Source: Streptomyces aurantiacus
Lineage (GTDB): Bacteria; Actinomycetota; Actinomycetes; Streptomycetales; Streptomycetaceae
Direction: 5' to 3'
DNA: 64,000 nt
NCBI RefSeq assembly: GCF_001418335.1
Contig: NZ_LIPP01000110.1
Coordinates: forward strand, 489 to 64,488
Below, piece by piece: positions 55,961 to 64,000 of this stretch. Position 1 is the first letter of the stretch. Every line of letters begins with the position of its first letter. Made by a program: the position numbers and the translations under genes. Under the pieces are notes generated by a model. It ran no database searches. It worked only from the letters and a program-made list of their open reading frames with translations, and was not told the origin of the DNA.

Positions 55961-56032
55961 AGGGAGCACGGGGAACTGCGCGGGCTTTCGTCTTTCAGGG
56001 GCGCGGGGAACTGCGCGCTCAACCCCCACCGA
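55961..56032 (-). repeat. Dispersed streptomycete repeat, copies B (two, inverted relative to A)
   Basis: AGGGGCGCGGGGAACTGCGC at 55997-56016 is the exact reverse complement of the core in copy A. A variant lies at 55961-55981. Between the ROK and GntR genes. Confidence 0.75.
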
Positions 56033-56088
56033 CCGTCACCGAACCCACAAGGGCCGCACCCCCGGAGGCAGCGGCAGCCCCGGGGGTG

Positions 56089-56766
56089 TCAGTCCCGCGG
56101 CCGCGCGTGGTACGTCCGACGGGTGTGTTCCGTGTGGGCGCGCATCACGTCCGTCGCGCGTTGTTCGTCGCGGGCCGCGATCGCGGCGATCAGGTCGCGG
56201 TGTTCGATCCAGGACTGCCGGCCGCGCTGGCGGGCGACCGGTGTGTAGTACCAGCGCACGCGGCGGTCGACCTGTGCGGCCAGTTCGGCCAGGACCGTGT
56301 TGCCCGCGAGGGCCATGACCTTGGCGTGGAAGCGGGCGTTCGTCGCGACCGCGGCGTCCACGTCGTCGGCGGCGACCGCCTCCTCGCCCTCGGCGCACAG
56401 CTTCTCCAGGGCGGCGATGCCCGACGTGCCCGTGTTGGCCGCCGCGAGCCGGGCGGCCTCGGCCTCCAGCAGCGTACGCACCGTGAGGAGTTGGTCCGCC
56501 TCCGCCTCGGTCGGCTCGTGCACGAAAGCACCCTGCGCGGGCCGCAGGTCCACCCAGCCCTCGGTGTTGAGCCGCTGCAGCGCCTCGCGCACGGGCTGCC
56601 GGGAGACCCCGAGGTGCCCGGCCAGTTCGCTCTCGACCAGGTGCTGGCCGGGCTGGAGGGCGCGCGTCGTGATCAGTTCGAGCAGGGCCTCGTAGACGCG
56701 GTCCCTGAGCGGACCCGGCCGTTCGAGCTTCGGCACCGACCCCTGCGGCAGTCCGGTCGACAACAT
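56089..56766 (-). CDS. GntR-family regulator with FCD domain
   Basis: A 225-residue regulator from ATG 56766 (GGAGGGGG upstream). Winged helix at about 20-90 (LVESELAGHLGVSRQPVREALQRL), then a helical FCD sensor domain (LLTVRTLLEAEAARLAA, ATNARFHAKVMALAGN, HRDLIAAIAARDEQRA). FCD regulators bind organic acids through a metal ion. It is well placed to control the formate/oxalate genes; TTCGTCTACAGT lies 64 bp upstream of its own start. Confidence 0.9.
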   Translation of the reverse strand: MLSTGLPQGSVPKLERPGPLRDRVYEALLELITTRALQPGQHLVESELAGHLGVSRQPVREALQRLNTEGWVDLRPAQGAFVHEPTEAEADQLLTVRTLLEAEAARLAAANTGTSGIAALEKLCAEGEEAVAADDVDAAVATNARFHAKVMALAGNTVLAELAAQVDRRVRWYYTPVARQRGRQSWIEHRDLIAAIAARDEQRATDVMRAHTEHTRRTYHARPRD

Positions 56767-56829
56767 CGCGGTCCCCCTCCTGGGCAGCGGCGCCGTGACG
56801 GCAGCCTCCCAAGCCAGTATCAATTGTCT

Positions 56830-56841
56830 TTCGTCTACAGT
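56830..56841 (-). promoter_or_regulatory. Candidate GntR-FCD operator upstream of its own gene
   Basis: TTCGTCTACAGT shares its last nine bases with the reverse complement (ATTGTCTACAGT) of the site upstream of the formate dehydrogenase operon. Suggests autoregulation. Confidence 0.45.
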
Positions 56842-56904
56842 CTACGGCGCACAGTGACCAGGCCGAGAGGGAGTTGGCCTTGTCACATCAGGCGAACGCG
56901 CAGG

Positions 56905-57843
56905 TCACGGGCAGTGGATGACCTGGCCCGCGTACGAGAGATTGCCGCCGAAGCCGAAGAGGAGGACGCGGTCGCCGGTGGAGATCTCGCCTCGTTCGAC
57001 GAGCTTGGAGAGGGCGATCGGGATGCTGGCGGCGGAGGTGTTGCCGGATTCGACGACGTCGCGTGCGACGACGGCGTTCACGGCGCCGATCTTCCCGGCG
57101 AGGGGTTCGATGATGCGCAGGTTCGCCTGGTGCAGCACGACGGCGGCGAGGTCCTCGGGGGTGAGCCCGGCGCGCTCGCAGGCCTTGCGCGCGATGGCCG
57201 GCAGTTTCGTGGTCGCCCACCGGTAGACGCTCTGGCCCTCCTGGGAGAACCGCGAGGGGGTGCCCTCGATGCGTACCGCGTTCCCCATCTCGGGCACCGA
57301 GCCCCAGAGCACGGGCCCGATGGCGGACTCCTCGGCGGCCTCGACGACGGCGGCCCCCGCCCCGTCCCCGACGAGTACGCAGGTCGTACGGTCCGTCCAG
57401 TCGGCCACGTCGGACATCTTGTCGGCGCCGATCACCAGTACCCGGGTCGCGCCGCCGGCCCGTACGGCGTGGTCGGCGGTGGCCAGCGCGTGGGTGAAAC
57501 CCGCGCAGACCACGTTGATGTCCATGGCGGCCGGTGACGGGATGCCGAGGCGGGCCGCCACCCGGGCCGCCATGTTCGGCGACTTGTCGACGGCGGTGGA
57601 GGTGGCCACCAGGACGAGGTCGATGTCCTCGGGGACGAGGCCGGCCGCCGCGAGGGCCTTGGCGGCGGCGTGCGCGGCCAGCTCGTCGACCGGTTCGTCA
57701 GGACCGGCGATGTGGCGCGTACGGATGCCCACCCGGCTCGTGATCCACTCGTCGCTGGTGTCGACCAGCTCCGCCAGGTCCTCGTTGGTGAGCACCCTGG
57801 CGGGCTGGTAGTGGCCGACGGCAGCGATGCGTGAGCCGTTCAT
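56905..57843 (-). CDS. Stand-alone beta-ketoacyl-ACP synthase III-like protein
   Basis: A 312-residue KASIII with the full catalytic triad: Cys113 (VVCAGFTHAL), His238 (VLHQANLRI) and Asn268 (SGNTSAAS). It ends in the usual LFGFGGNLSYAG. Condenses an acyl-CoA with malonyl-ACP, or acts as an acyltransferase. No fabD, acpP or fabF is adjacent, so it is not the primary fabH. It sits between the GntR gene and the OFA transporter, a strange neighbourhood that may be accidental. Confidence 0.88.
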   Translation of the reverse strand: MNGSRIAAVGHYQPARVLTNEDLAELVDTSDEWITSRVGIRTRHIAGPDEPVDELAAHAAAKALAAAGLVPEDIDLVLVATSTAVDKSPNMAARVAARLGIPSPAAMDINVVCAGFTHALATADHAVRAGGATRVLVIGADKMSDVADWTDRTTCVLVGDGAGAAVVEAAEESAIGPVLWGSVPEMGNAVRIEGTPSRFSQEGQSVYRWATTKLPAIARKACERAGLTPEDLAAVVLHQANLRIIEPLAGKIGAVNAVVARDVVESGNTSAASIPIALSKLVERGEISTGDRVLLFGFGGNLSYAGQVIHCP

Positions 57844-57983
57844 GGGTTGGTCCCCTTGGTTGCCTGGGTAGCAGGACTCACCAGTCTGATCAGGTACCCA
57901 CGGGTATGCGGGCACGTAAAGTCACAGGATTGGCGTGCCACCCTTGTCGGCTTCCGTCAGACCCTCCGAAGGCCCCCTGACGC

Positions 57984-58012
57984 CCCGAACACCCGGCCTG
58001 CGGGTATTCGGG
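57984..58012 (-). terminator. Hairpin after the small transporter subunit gene
   Basis: CCCGAACACCCG / CGGGTATTCGGG pair with one mismatch in a 12-bp stem, 5-base loop, 24 nt past the stop at 58037. Confidence 0.6.
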
Positions 58013-58036
58013 CGTCTGACCTGCGTATTCCGGACC

Positions 58037-58228
58037 CTAACCGGTGAACAACTGGGTGGCTTTCCGTACGAGCTCGTACAGACCATAGGCCAGTGGCGCT
58101 CCCACCCAGGCCCAGGAGAGGACGATCAGCCCGCGACGGTCGGACGGACCGCCGGCCGGCAGGCCGCTCTCCGGCGGACTGCTGGGCAGCGGGCTGCTGT
58201 CAGGCGGGCTGCTGTCGCTCGTGGACAT
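58037..58228 (-). CDS. Small subunit of an OFA-type MFS transporter
   Basis: A 63-residue protein with a Ser/Pro-rich N-terminus and one membrane helix (GLIVLSWAWVGAPLAYGLYE). Such small proteins regularly follow OFA-family MFS genes and are catalogued as an MFS transporter small subunit. It overlaps the transporter gene by 29 bp, so it should be made together with it. Confidence 0.78.
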   Translation of the reverse strand: MSTSDSSPPDSSPLPSSPPESGLPAGGPSDRRGLIVLSWAWVGAPLAYGLYELVRKATQLFTG

Positions 58229-59528
58229 CTGCGGCCTCCTTCTGGGTGACGTGATGGCGGGCGTCCACGGGCCGGACGAGTTCGTTGGCGACGAACCCGA
58301 CCACGAGCAGCCCGATCATGATAATCAGTGACACTCCGTAGAGGGACGCTCCGGATTTTCCGGCCTCCTCCTGCCGGTCCGCGATCCAGTTGACGATCAG
58401 GGGGCCGAGGACACCGGCCGTGGACCAGGCGGTGAGCAGCCGCCCGTGGATCGCGCCGACCTGGTAGGTCCCGAACAGGTCCTTCAGGTAGGCGGGGACG
58501 GTCGCGAAGCCGCCTCCGTAGAAGGAGAGGATCACCAGCGCGCAGATGATGAACACGGGCTTCGAGGAGTCCCCGACCCAGGCGATGAGCGCGTACATCA
58601 GCGCGCCGACGCCCAGGTAGACGCGGTAGATGTTCTTGCGCCCGATCAGGTCGGACGTCGACGACCAGCCGATACGGCCCGCCATGTTGGCCGCCGAGAG
58701 CAGCGCGACGAAACCGGCCGCCGCCGACACCGAGACGGGTGTCGAGGTGTCCGCGAAGAAGTCCGTGATCATCGGCGCGGCCTTCTCCAGGATGCCGATG
58801 CCCGCGGTCACGTTCATGCAGAGCACGATCCACAGGAGCCAGAACTGCGGGGTCCGCACCGCGCTGTTCGCGGAGACCTGTACGCCCTCCAGCGGGGCCG
58901 GAGTGCCGTCGGCCGCGGTCTTCGCGGGACGCGGCACGCGCACCAGCAGCACACCGAGCGACATGAAGACGGCGTACGTCAGTCCGTGCACGAGGAACGC
59001 CAGCGCGATGCCCGAGCTGTCGGACCCGAAGGAGTCCAGCATCTGCGCGGACCACGGTGAGGCGATCAGCGCGCCGCCGCCGAAGCCCATGATGGCGATG
59101 CCGGTGGCCATGCCCGGCCGGTCCGGGAACCACTTGATGAGCGTCGAGACGGGTGAGATGTAGCCGATGCCCAGGCCGATCCCGCCGACGAAGCCGTAGC
59201 CGAACACGATCAGCCAGTACTGCTCGGTGGCGGCGCCGAGAGCGGCGAGCAGGAAGCCCGAGGAGAAGCAGATCAGGGCGACCGTCATCGCCCAGCGCGG
59301 CCCGTTGCGCTCCACGAGTGTGCCGCCGAACGCGGCGGACAGGCCGAGCATCACGATGCCGAGCTGGAAGGGCAGGGCGCTCTGGGTGCCGCTGAGGTCG
59401 AGCGCGGACTCCAGGGAGGGCTTGAACACGGACCAGGCGTAGGCCTGTCCGATGGAGAGGTGGACCGACAGGGCCGCGGGCGGGACCAGCCAGCGGCTCC
59501 AGCCCGGTGGGGCTACAGGGGGACTCAT
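58200..59528 (-). CDS. OFA-family MFS transporter (oxalate/formate antiporter-like)
   Basis: A 442-residue, 12-helix protein from ATG 59528. The OFA signature HLSIGQAYAWSVFKPSLE is in helix 1, with GIGLGIGYISPVSTLIKWFPDRPGM split across 150-175 and GRIGWSSTSDLIGRKN in the second half. Candidate substrates are formate and oxalate, as formate dehydrogenase genes lie divergently. The 571-bp gap 59529-60099 holds a repeat pair and a candidate operator, no gene. Confidence 0.87.
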   Translation of the reverse strand: MSPPVAPPGWSRWLVPPAALSVHLSIGQAYAWSVFKPSLESALDLSGTQSALPFQLGIVMLGLSAAFGGTLVERNGPRWAMTVALICFSSGFLLAALGAATEQYWLIVFGYGFVGGIGLGIGYISPVSTLIKWFPDRPGMATGIAIMGFGGGALIASPWSAQMLDSFGSDSSGIALAFLVHGLTYAVFMSLGVLLVRVPRPAKTAADGTPAPLEGVQVSANSAVRTPQFWLLWIVLCMNVTAGIGILEKAAPMITDFFADTSTPVSVSAAAGFVALLSAANMAGRIGWSSTSDLIGRKNIYRVYLGVGALMYALIAWVGDSSKPVFIICALVILSFYGGGFATVPAYLKDLFGTYQVGAIHGRLLTAWSTAGVLGPLIVNWIADRQEEAGKSGASLYGVSLIIMIGLLVVGFVANELVRPVDARHHVTQKEAADVHERQQPA

Positions 59529-59770
59529 GATCCCGGACGATAGGAAGCGGCTGCTCAGTTGGGAAGCCGGTCCGTCCCAACTTGTCGATCGTATGCGGTG
59601 AACGGTGTGCGGGATGCGGTGAACGGTCGGTTTCGGCCGACGAACGGTGTCCCCGGGCCTTCTCCGCGCCCGCACCAAGGGTGTTCGGAGCGCGACGCTC
59701 GGCGAGCTTCCCTCGACGGACTTCCCTTGACGGGCAGCCGCCGGGGCCCTGCCGGGGGCAGTGTGTCGTC

Positions 59771-59953
59771 CGCGGGCCCGTGGGGGCCGGTCGCGCAGTT
59801 CCCCGCGCCCCTGAAAAGTGCGGCCCGCCCCGACGCATCGCCTGGCGGGCAACCGCCGAATGCCCTGCCGAATGCCCTGCCGGGGACCGTGCGTCGTCCG
59901 CGGGCCCGTGGGGGCTGGTCGCGCAGTTCCCCGCGCCCCTGAAAAGTGCGGCC
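59771..59953. repeat. Dispersed streptomycete repeat, tandem copies C and D
   Basis: Cores GCGCAGTTCCCCGCGCCCCT at 59793-59812 and 59921-59940, 128 bp apart. The shared block starts at GTCGTCCGCGGGCCCGTGGG and ends at GAAAAGTGCGGC. Non-coding, between divergent genes. Confidence 0.8.
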
Positions 59954-60021
59954 GCCGCCCGGCTCTTGCCCTGAGGGTACTGAGCGTGCGCTGCGCGAAC
60001 CCTTGCCGCCCCAACTCCCAT

Positions 60022-60040
60022 ACTGTAGACAATATTCAGT
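60022..60040. promoter_or_regulatory. Candidate GntR-FCD operator of the formate operon
   Basis: ACTGTAGACAATATTCAGT: an FCD-type core (TGTAGACA) with ACTGTA and TTCAGT flanks, 60 bp upstream of GTG 60100. Related to sites at 28744-28767 and 56830-56841. Confidence 0.5.
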
Positions 60041-60099
60041 CGACATGGTTCAACGCTGTCAGCGACTCCTCGGTACCCTCGACCGAACGGAGCCTCCAA

Positions 60100-61071
60100 G
60101 TGAAGGTCGCAGTTCTCGGCGCCGGTGCGATCGGCGCCTACGTCGGTGCCGCGCTGTATCGCGCGGGTGCCGATGTGCACCTCATCGCCCGTGGACCGCA
60201 TCTCGCGGCCATGAGGCAGCACGGAGTGCGCGTACTCAGCCCGCGCGGTGACTTCACCGCCCGGGCCCACGCCACCGACGACCCGGCCGAGGTCGGCCCG
60301 GTCGACTTCGTCTTCCTGGGCCTGAAGGCCAACTCGTACGCGGCGTGCGGGCCGCTCATCGAGCCTCTGCTGCACGACACGACGGCGGTGATCGCCGCCC
60401 AGAACGGCATTCCCTGGTGGTACTTCCACCGGCACGGCGGCCCGCACGACGGTCACCGCGTCGAGAGCGTGGACCCGGACGGCGCGGTCAGTGCGGTGAT
60501 CGCGCCCTCCCGGGCCGTCGGCTGTGTCGTCTACGCGGCGACCGAGCTGGCGGGACCCGGCGTGGTCCGCCACCTCGAAGGCACCCGGTTCTCCATCGGC
60601 GAGCCCGACCGCACGGTCTCGGTGCGCTGCGCCGCGTTCGGCGAGGCCATGGTGGCCGGCGGGCTCAAGTGCCCGGTGGAGCCCGACCTGCGCAACGACA
60701 TCTGGCTCAAGCTGCTCGGCAACATCTCCTTCAACCCCATCAGCGCCCTGGCCCGCGCCACCATGCGGCAGATGTGTCTGCACGGCGGCACCCGCCGGGT
60801 CATCGAGATCATGATGACCGAGACGCTCGCGGTCGCCGAGGCACTGGGCTGCCGGGTGGGCGTCTCCATCGAGAGACGGCTGGCCGGCGCGGAGCGGGTC
60901 GGCGACCACCGCACCTCGACGCTCCAGGACCTGGAGCGCGGCAAGCCCCTCGAACTCGACGTGCTGCTCGCCGCCGTCGTCGAACTGGCGGAGATCACCG
61001 ACGTCCCGGTGCCCACGCTCCGCACCGTCCACGCCATCTCTGACCTGCTCGCACTGAGAACCGCCGCATGA
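60100..61071 (+). CDS. Ketopantoate reductase (PanE/ApbA) family protein
   Basis: A 323-residue NADPH-dependent reductase from GTG 60100 with GGAG 7 nt upstream. It has VAVLGAGAIGAYVG (Rossmann), FLGLKANS with the NADP-side Lys, a QNG motif (AAQNGIPWWYF) and KLLGNISFNPISALA with catalytic Lys and Asn. Being first in a formate dehydrogenase operon and not in a pantothenate cluster, it may reduce another 2-oxo acid, such as glyoxylate-derived compounds. Confidence 0.85.
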   Translation: MKVAVLGAGAIGAYVGAALYRAGADVHLIARGPHLAAMRQHGVRVLSPRGDFTARAHATDDPAEVGPVDFVFLGLKANSYAACGPLIEPLLHDTTAVIAAQNGIPWWYFHRHGGPHDGHRVESVDPDGAVSAVIAPSRAVGCVVYAATELAGPGVVRHLEGTRFSIGEPDRTVSVRCAAFGEAMVAGGLKCPVEPDLRNDIWLKLLGNISFNPISALARATMRQMCLHGGTRRVIEIMMTETLAVAEALGCRVGVSIERRLAGAERVGDHRTSTLQDLERGKPLELDVLLAAVVELAEITDVPVPTLRTVHAISDLLALRTAA

Positions 61072-61141
61072 GCACTTCCCGCCTGAGGACCTGCCGCATG
61101 AGCACCAGCACTTACCGCACGACGACTTTGGGGAACGCTGT

Positions 61142-63067
61142 ATGACAAAGCGAGACCGAACTCCCAAGACCTACACCCGACTTCAGTACCCCCTGGTCCG
61201 TGACTCCCGTGACGAGCCGTTCCGGCGCGCCACCTGGGACGAGGCCCTGGACCGTGCCGCCCGGGGCCTCGGCGCCGCACGTGGCGCGTTCGGCCTGTTC
61301 TCCTGCGCCCGCGCGACCAACGAGATGAACTACGTGGCACAGAAGTTCGCCCGCGTGGTCATGGGCACCAACAACGTCGACTCCTGCAACCGCACCTGCC
61401 ACGCCCCCAGCGTGGCAGGCCTGTCGGCGGCCTTCGGCTCGGGCGGCGGAACCTCCTCCTACGCCGAGGTGGAGCACACCGACCTCGTCGTGATGTGGGG
61501 GTCCAACGCCCGCTTCGCGCACCCCATCTTCTTCCAGCACGTCCTGAAGGGGATCAGGAACGGCGCCCGGATGTACGCGGTCGACCCGCGCCGCACCTCC
61601 ACGGCCGAGTGGGCCGAGGGCTGGCTCGGGCTGAACGTCGGCACGGACATCCCGATGGCCCACGCGATCGGCCGCGAGATCATCCGGGCGGGGCTCGCGA
61701 ACGACGCGTTCATCGAGCGGGCCACCACCAACTTCGAGGAGTACCGGCAGCTCGTCGAGCCGTGGACGCTGTCGCTCGCCGAGAAGGTGACCGGCGTACC
61801 GGCCGCCGCGATAAGGGAGTTGGCGCACGCCTACGCCCGCGCCGAGCGCGCCCAGCTGTGCTGGACGCTCGGCATCACCGAGCACCACAACGGCACGGAC
61901 AACGTGCGCGCCCTCATCAACCTGTCGCTCCTGACGGGCCATGTGGGGCGCTTCGGCTCGGGGCTGCAGCCCCTGCGCGGGCAGAACAACGTGCAGGGCG
62001 GCGGTGACATGGGCGCGATCCCGAACCGGCTGCCCGGCTTCCAGGACATCCTCGACCCGGACACGCGGCTGAAGTTCGAGTCCGCGTGGGACACCGTCAT
62101 CGAGCCCCACTACGGGCTGAACCTGACGGAGATGTTCGAGGCCATGGAGGAGGGCTCCCTCAAGGCCGTCTACTGCATCGGGGAGAACCCGGCGCAGTCG
62201 GAGGCCGACAGCGAGCAGGCGGTACGGCGGATGCGGGCCCTCGACTTCCTCGTCGTCCAGGACATCTTCCTGACGAAGACGGCCGAACTGGCGGACGTCG
62301 TCCTGCCCGCGACGGCCGGCTGGGCCGAGACCGAGGGAACGACGACCAACAGCGAGCGCCGGGTTCAGCGGGTCCGCGCGGCCGTCACCCCGCCCGGTGA
62401 GGCCCGCGAGGACATCGACATCCTCTGCGACCTCGCCTCCCGGCTCGGCCACCAGTGGAAGTACGCGGACTCCGAGGCCGTGTGGAACGAGCTGCGGTCG
62501 GTGTCCCCGGACCACTACGGGATGACGTACGAGCGTCTTGAGGAGCACCAGGGCATCCAGTGGCCCTGCCCGGAGACCGACCGGATCGAACCGACCTATC
62601 TGCACGGCCGGTTGTGGGACGCCGACCCGGCCTCGCGGGGCCGGCTCGCGCCCTTCGGGCTCGTCCAGCACGATCCGCCCGTCGACCTGACGGACGAACG
62701 GTTCCCGATCCGGCTGACGACCGGGCGGCGGCTCGACTCGTACAACACCGGGGTGCAGAGCGGCAGTTTCGCCTCGCCGCTGCGGCGCGGCGAGTTCGTC
62801 GAGCTGTGCCCGGAGGACGCCGAGCGCTACGGCGTGGTGGTCGGCGAGAAGGTCCAGGTCTCCTCGCGGCGCGGCGCGGTGGTGGCGCCGGTGTGGGTCG
62901 ATCCCGCGCTGCGGCCGGGCCTCGCGTTCATGACCATGCACTTCCCCGACGAGGTGGACACCAACCAGCTGACGATCGAGGCGAACTGCCCGATCGCGGG
63001 GACGGCGGAGTTCAAGGCGTCGGCGATCCGGATCGAGAAACTGCCGGTTGCGATTCAAGTGAGGTGA
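61142..63067 (+). CDS. Formate dehydrogenase catalytic (molybdopterin) subunit lacking the N-terminal Fe-S domain
   Basis: A 641-residue bis-MGD oxidoreductase. Mo-ligand Cys86 is followed by His87 in DSCNRTCHAPSVAGL, the formate dehydrogenase arrangement; GQNNVQGGGDMGA and the C-terminal molydop-binding domain (FPIRLTTGRRLDSYNTG) are intact. The usual first 55 residues with four [4Fe-4S] Cys are absent: Cys86 aligns with Sec140 of E. coli FdhF. GGGGAA 6 nt before ATG 61142 supports this start. With the NuoEF-like gene that follows it forms an NAD-linked formate dehydrogenase; the cluster must come from another subunit. Confidence 0.88.
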   Translation: MTKRDRTPKTYTRLQYPLVRDSRDEPFRRATWDEALDRAARGLGAARGAFGLFSCARATNEMNYVAQKFARVVMGTNNVDSCNRTCHAPSVAGLSAAFGSGGGTSSYAEVEHTDLVVMWGSNARFAHPIFFQHVLKGIRNGARMYAVDPRRTSTAEWAEGWLGLNVGTDIPMAHAIGREIIRAGLANDAFIERATTNFEEYRQLVEPWTLSLAEKVTGVPAAAIRELAHAYARAERAQLCWTLGITEHHNGTDNVRALINLSLLTGHVGRFGSGLQPLRGQNNVQGGGDMGAIPNRLPGFQDILDPDTRLKFESAWDTVIEPHYGLNLTEMFEAMEEGSLKAVYCIGENPAQSEADSEQAVRRMRALDFLVVQDIFLTKTAELADVVLPATAGWAETEGTTTNSERRVQRVRAAVTPPGEAREDIDILCDLASRLGHQWKYADSEAVWNELRSVSPDHYGMTYERLEEHQGIQWPCPETDRIEPTYLHGRLWDADPASRGRLAPFGLVQHDPPVDLTDERFPIRLTTGRRLDSYNTGVQSGSFASPLRRGEFVELCPEDAERYGVVVGEKVQVSSRRGAVVAPVWVDPALRPGLAFMTMHFPDEVDTNQLTIEANCPIAGTAEFKASAIRIEKLPVAIQVR

Positions 63068-63070
63068 TGT

Positions 63071-64000
63071 GTGGTGGACCTGCACTTCGGTGACAGCAAG
63101 CCGACGGACGAGGAGCGGGCGGCGGTCGACACGCTGCTCGGTCCTCCGGAGTCTTCGTGGGAGGGTGCCGACCGCAGCGACGCCGACCTGAGGTGGGCAC
63201 GCGGCGGGCGTGCGGCCCGGGACCGCCGTGACCTGCTGTTGCCGGGGCTGCACGCCGTCAACGACCGGATCGGCTGGATCAGCGAGGGCGCCCTCGACTA
63301 CCTGTGCCGGCGGCTGACGGTGCCGCCCGCGGAGGCGTACGGGGTCGCCACCTTCTACGCGATGTTCTCGGTGAAGCCGCGCCCCGCGACGGTCCTGCAC
63401 GTGTGCACGGACCTCGCGTGCGCGGCGGCCGGAGCCTCCGAGCTGTGCGCGGGCGTCGAGGCCCGGCTCGGCCTCGGCAGCGGGGTGAGCGTCGAGCGCA
63501 GCCCGTGCCTGGGCCTGTGCGAGCGGGCCCCGGCCGCGCTCGCGATCACGGCCGGGGACCCGGTACGTACGGCCGTGTCGGCGCCCGCGACCGTCGAGCG
63601 GGCCGTGCTCGCCGCGAGCGCACCCGACTCGGCGCCCGAGGAGCCGTCGGCCGCGCTGGCGGTACCGCAGGCCGGGGACCCCTCCCTGATGCTGCTCGGC
63701 CGCGTCGGCGTGGTCGACCCGGCGTCGCTCGACGACTACCGGGCGCACGGCGGTTACACGGCCCTGCGGCAGGCCTTCGCGATCGGCCCCGCCGGGGTCA
63801 TCCGCGAGGTCACCGACGCGGGCCTGGTCGGGCGCGGCGGCGCCGCCTTCCCCACCGGCCGCAAATGGCAGGCCACGGCGGCGGCGCCCGACCATCCGCA
63901 CTACCTGGTGTGCAACGCCGACGAATCCGAGCCGGGCACCTTCAAGGACCGCGTGGTCATGGAGGGCGACCCGTACTCGCTCGTGGAGGCGATGACGATC
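63071..64000 (+). CDS. NuoE-NuoF fusion, diaphorase subunit of formate dehydrogenase (3' end outside window)
   Basis: The frame from GTG 63071 (GAGG 6 nt upstream) is open to the window end. The NuoE-like part binds a 2Fe-2S cluster: HVCTDLAC and SPCLGLCERAP. A NuoF-like part follows with GLVGRGGAAFPTGRKWQ and NADESEPGTFKDR, the NADH/FMN site. This combination is known from NAD-dependent formate dehydrogenases (FdsG/FdsB) and hydrogenases. It starts 3 bp after the catalytic subunit. Confidence 0.88.
   Translation, partial: MVDLHFGDSKPTDEERAAVDTLLGPPESSWEGADRSDADLRWARGGRAARDRRDLLLPGLHAVNDRIGWISEGALDYLCRRLTVPPAEAYGVATFYAMFSVKPRPATVLHVCTDLACAAAGASELCAGVEARLGLGSGVSVERSPCLGLCERAPAALAITAGDPVRTAVSAPATVERAVLAASAPDSAPEEPSAALAVPQAGDPSLMLLGRVGVVDPASLDDYRAHGGYTALRQAFAIGPAGVIREVTDAGLVGRGGAAFPTGRKWQATAAAPDHPHYLVCNADESEPGTFKDRVVMEGDPYSLVEAMTI

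Overview
The window is high-GC actinobacterial chromosome, almost certainly Streptomyces. Evidence: many GTG starts, the DUF5753-XRE/DUF397/ATP-binding trio, KatG, a mycothiol-type formaldehyde dehydrogenase remnant, and the dispersed GCAGTTCCCCGCGCCCC repeat. Both ends are open: an LCP-family gene is cut at the left edge and a NuoE-NuoF fusion at the right edge.

Layout. (1) 1-12.3 kb, housekeeping and regulatory: LCP protein, a polysaccharide deacetylase/GT2 fusion whose deacetylase motifs are degenerate, a DUF6493-like protein that runs convergently into an EF-G paralogue, N-formylglutamate amidohydrolase, a Ser/Thr kinase, and the ATP-binding/XRE/DUF397 regulatory trio. (2) 12.3-24.1 kb, a PQQ island. 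A quinoprotein alcohol dehydrogenase with the lanthanide-type Asp-x-Asp but no signal peptide sits with a cupredoxin-like partner, KatG, an MBL hydrolase and an internally deleted mycothiol-dependent formaldehyde dehydrogenase. Then come pqqABCDE (with a 28-residue pqqA), an MntP-like membrane protein and a GAF-LytTR regulator. Two promoter regions here carry the same arrangement of 9-bp direct repeats at 21-bp spacing, as expected for a LytTR activator. (3) 24.6 kb tRNA-Leu(GAG). (4) 24.9-35.5 kb, oxalate/C1-C2 acid catabolism: aldehyde dehydrogenase and sucCD leftwards; an oxalyl-CoA decarboxylase-like enzyme, formyl-CoA:oxalate CoA-transferase, ADP-forming acyl-CoA ligase and an OFA-type transporter rightwards. 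(5) 35.7-44.7 kb, a Tat-exported TIM-barrel protein and a tightly overlapping ebo-like cluster (phosphodiesterase, EboE, TatD, EboA, TIM barrel, UbiA, inositol-phosphate-synthase-like). (6) 44.9-55.8 kb, a sugar operon: ROK regulator, RbsA/RbsC/RbsB-type ABC transporter, Gfo/Idh/MocA dehydrogenase, TIM-barrel isomerase, secreted GSDH-PKD-CBM6 protein and DUF1080 3-keto-disaccharide hydrolase. (7) 56.1-64 kb, a formate/oxalate module: GntR-FCD regulator, KASIII-like enzyme, OFA transporter with a small subunit, ketopantoate reductase-like protein, formate dehydrogenase without its N-terminal Fe-S domain, and NuoEF-type diaphorase.

Links between regions. The oxalate genes of (4) and the formate genes of (7) probably form one pathway (oxalate to oxalyl-CoA to formyl-CoA to formate to CO2 plus NADH). 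Related TACAGT-containing operators lie upstream of sucC/oxc, the GntR gene and the formate dehydrogenase operon. PQQ from (2) could also serve the GSDH protein in (6). All functions are inferred from sequence motifs and context; no database search was possible.
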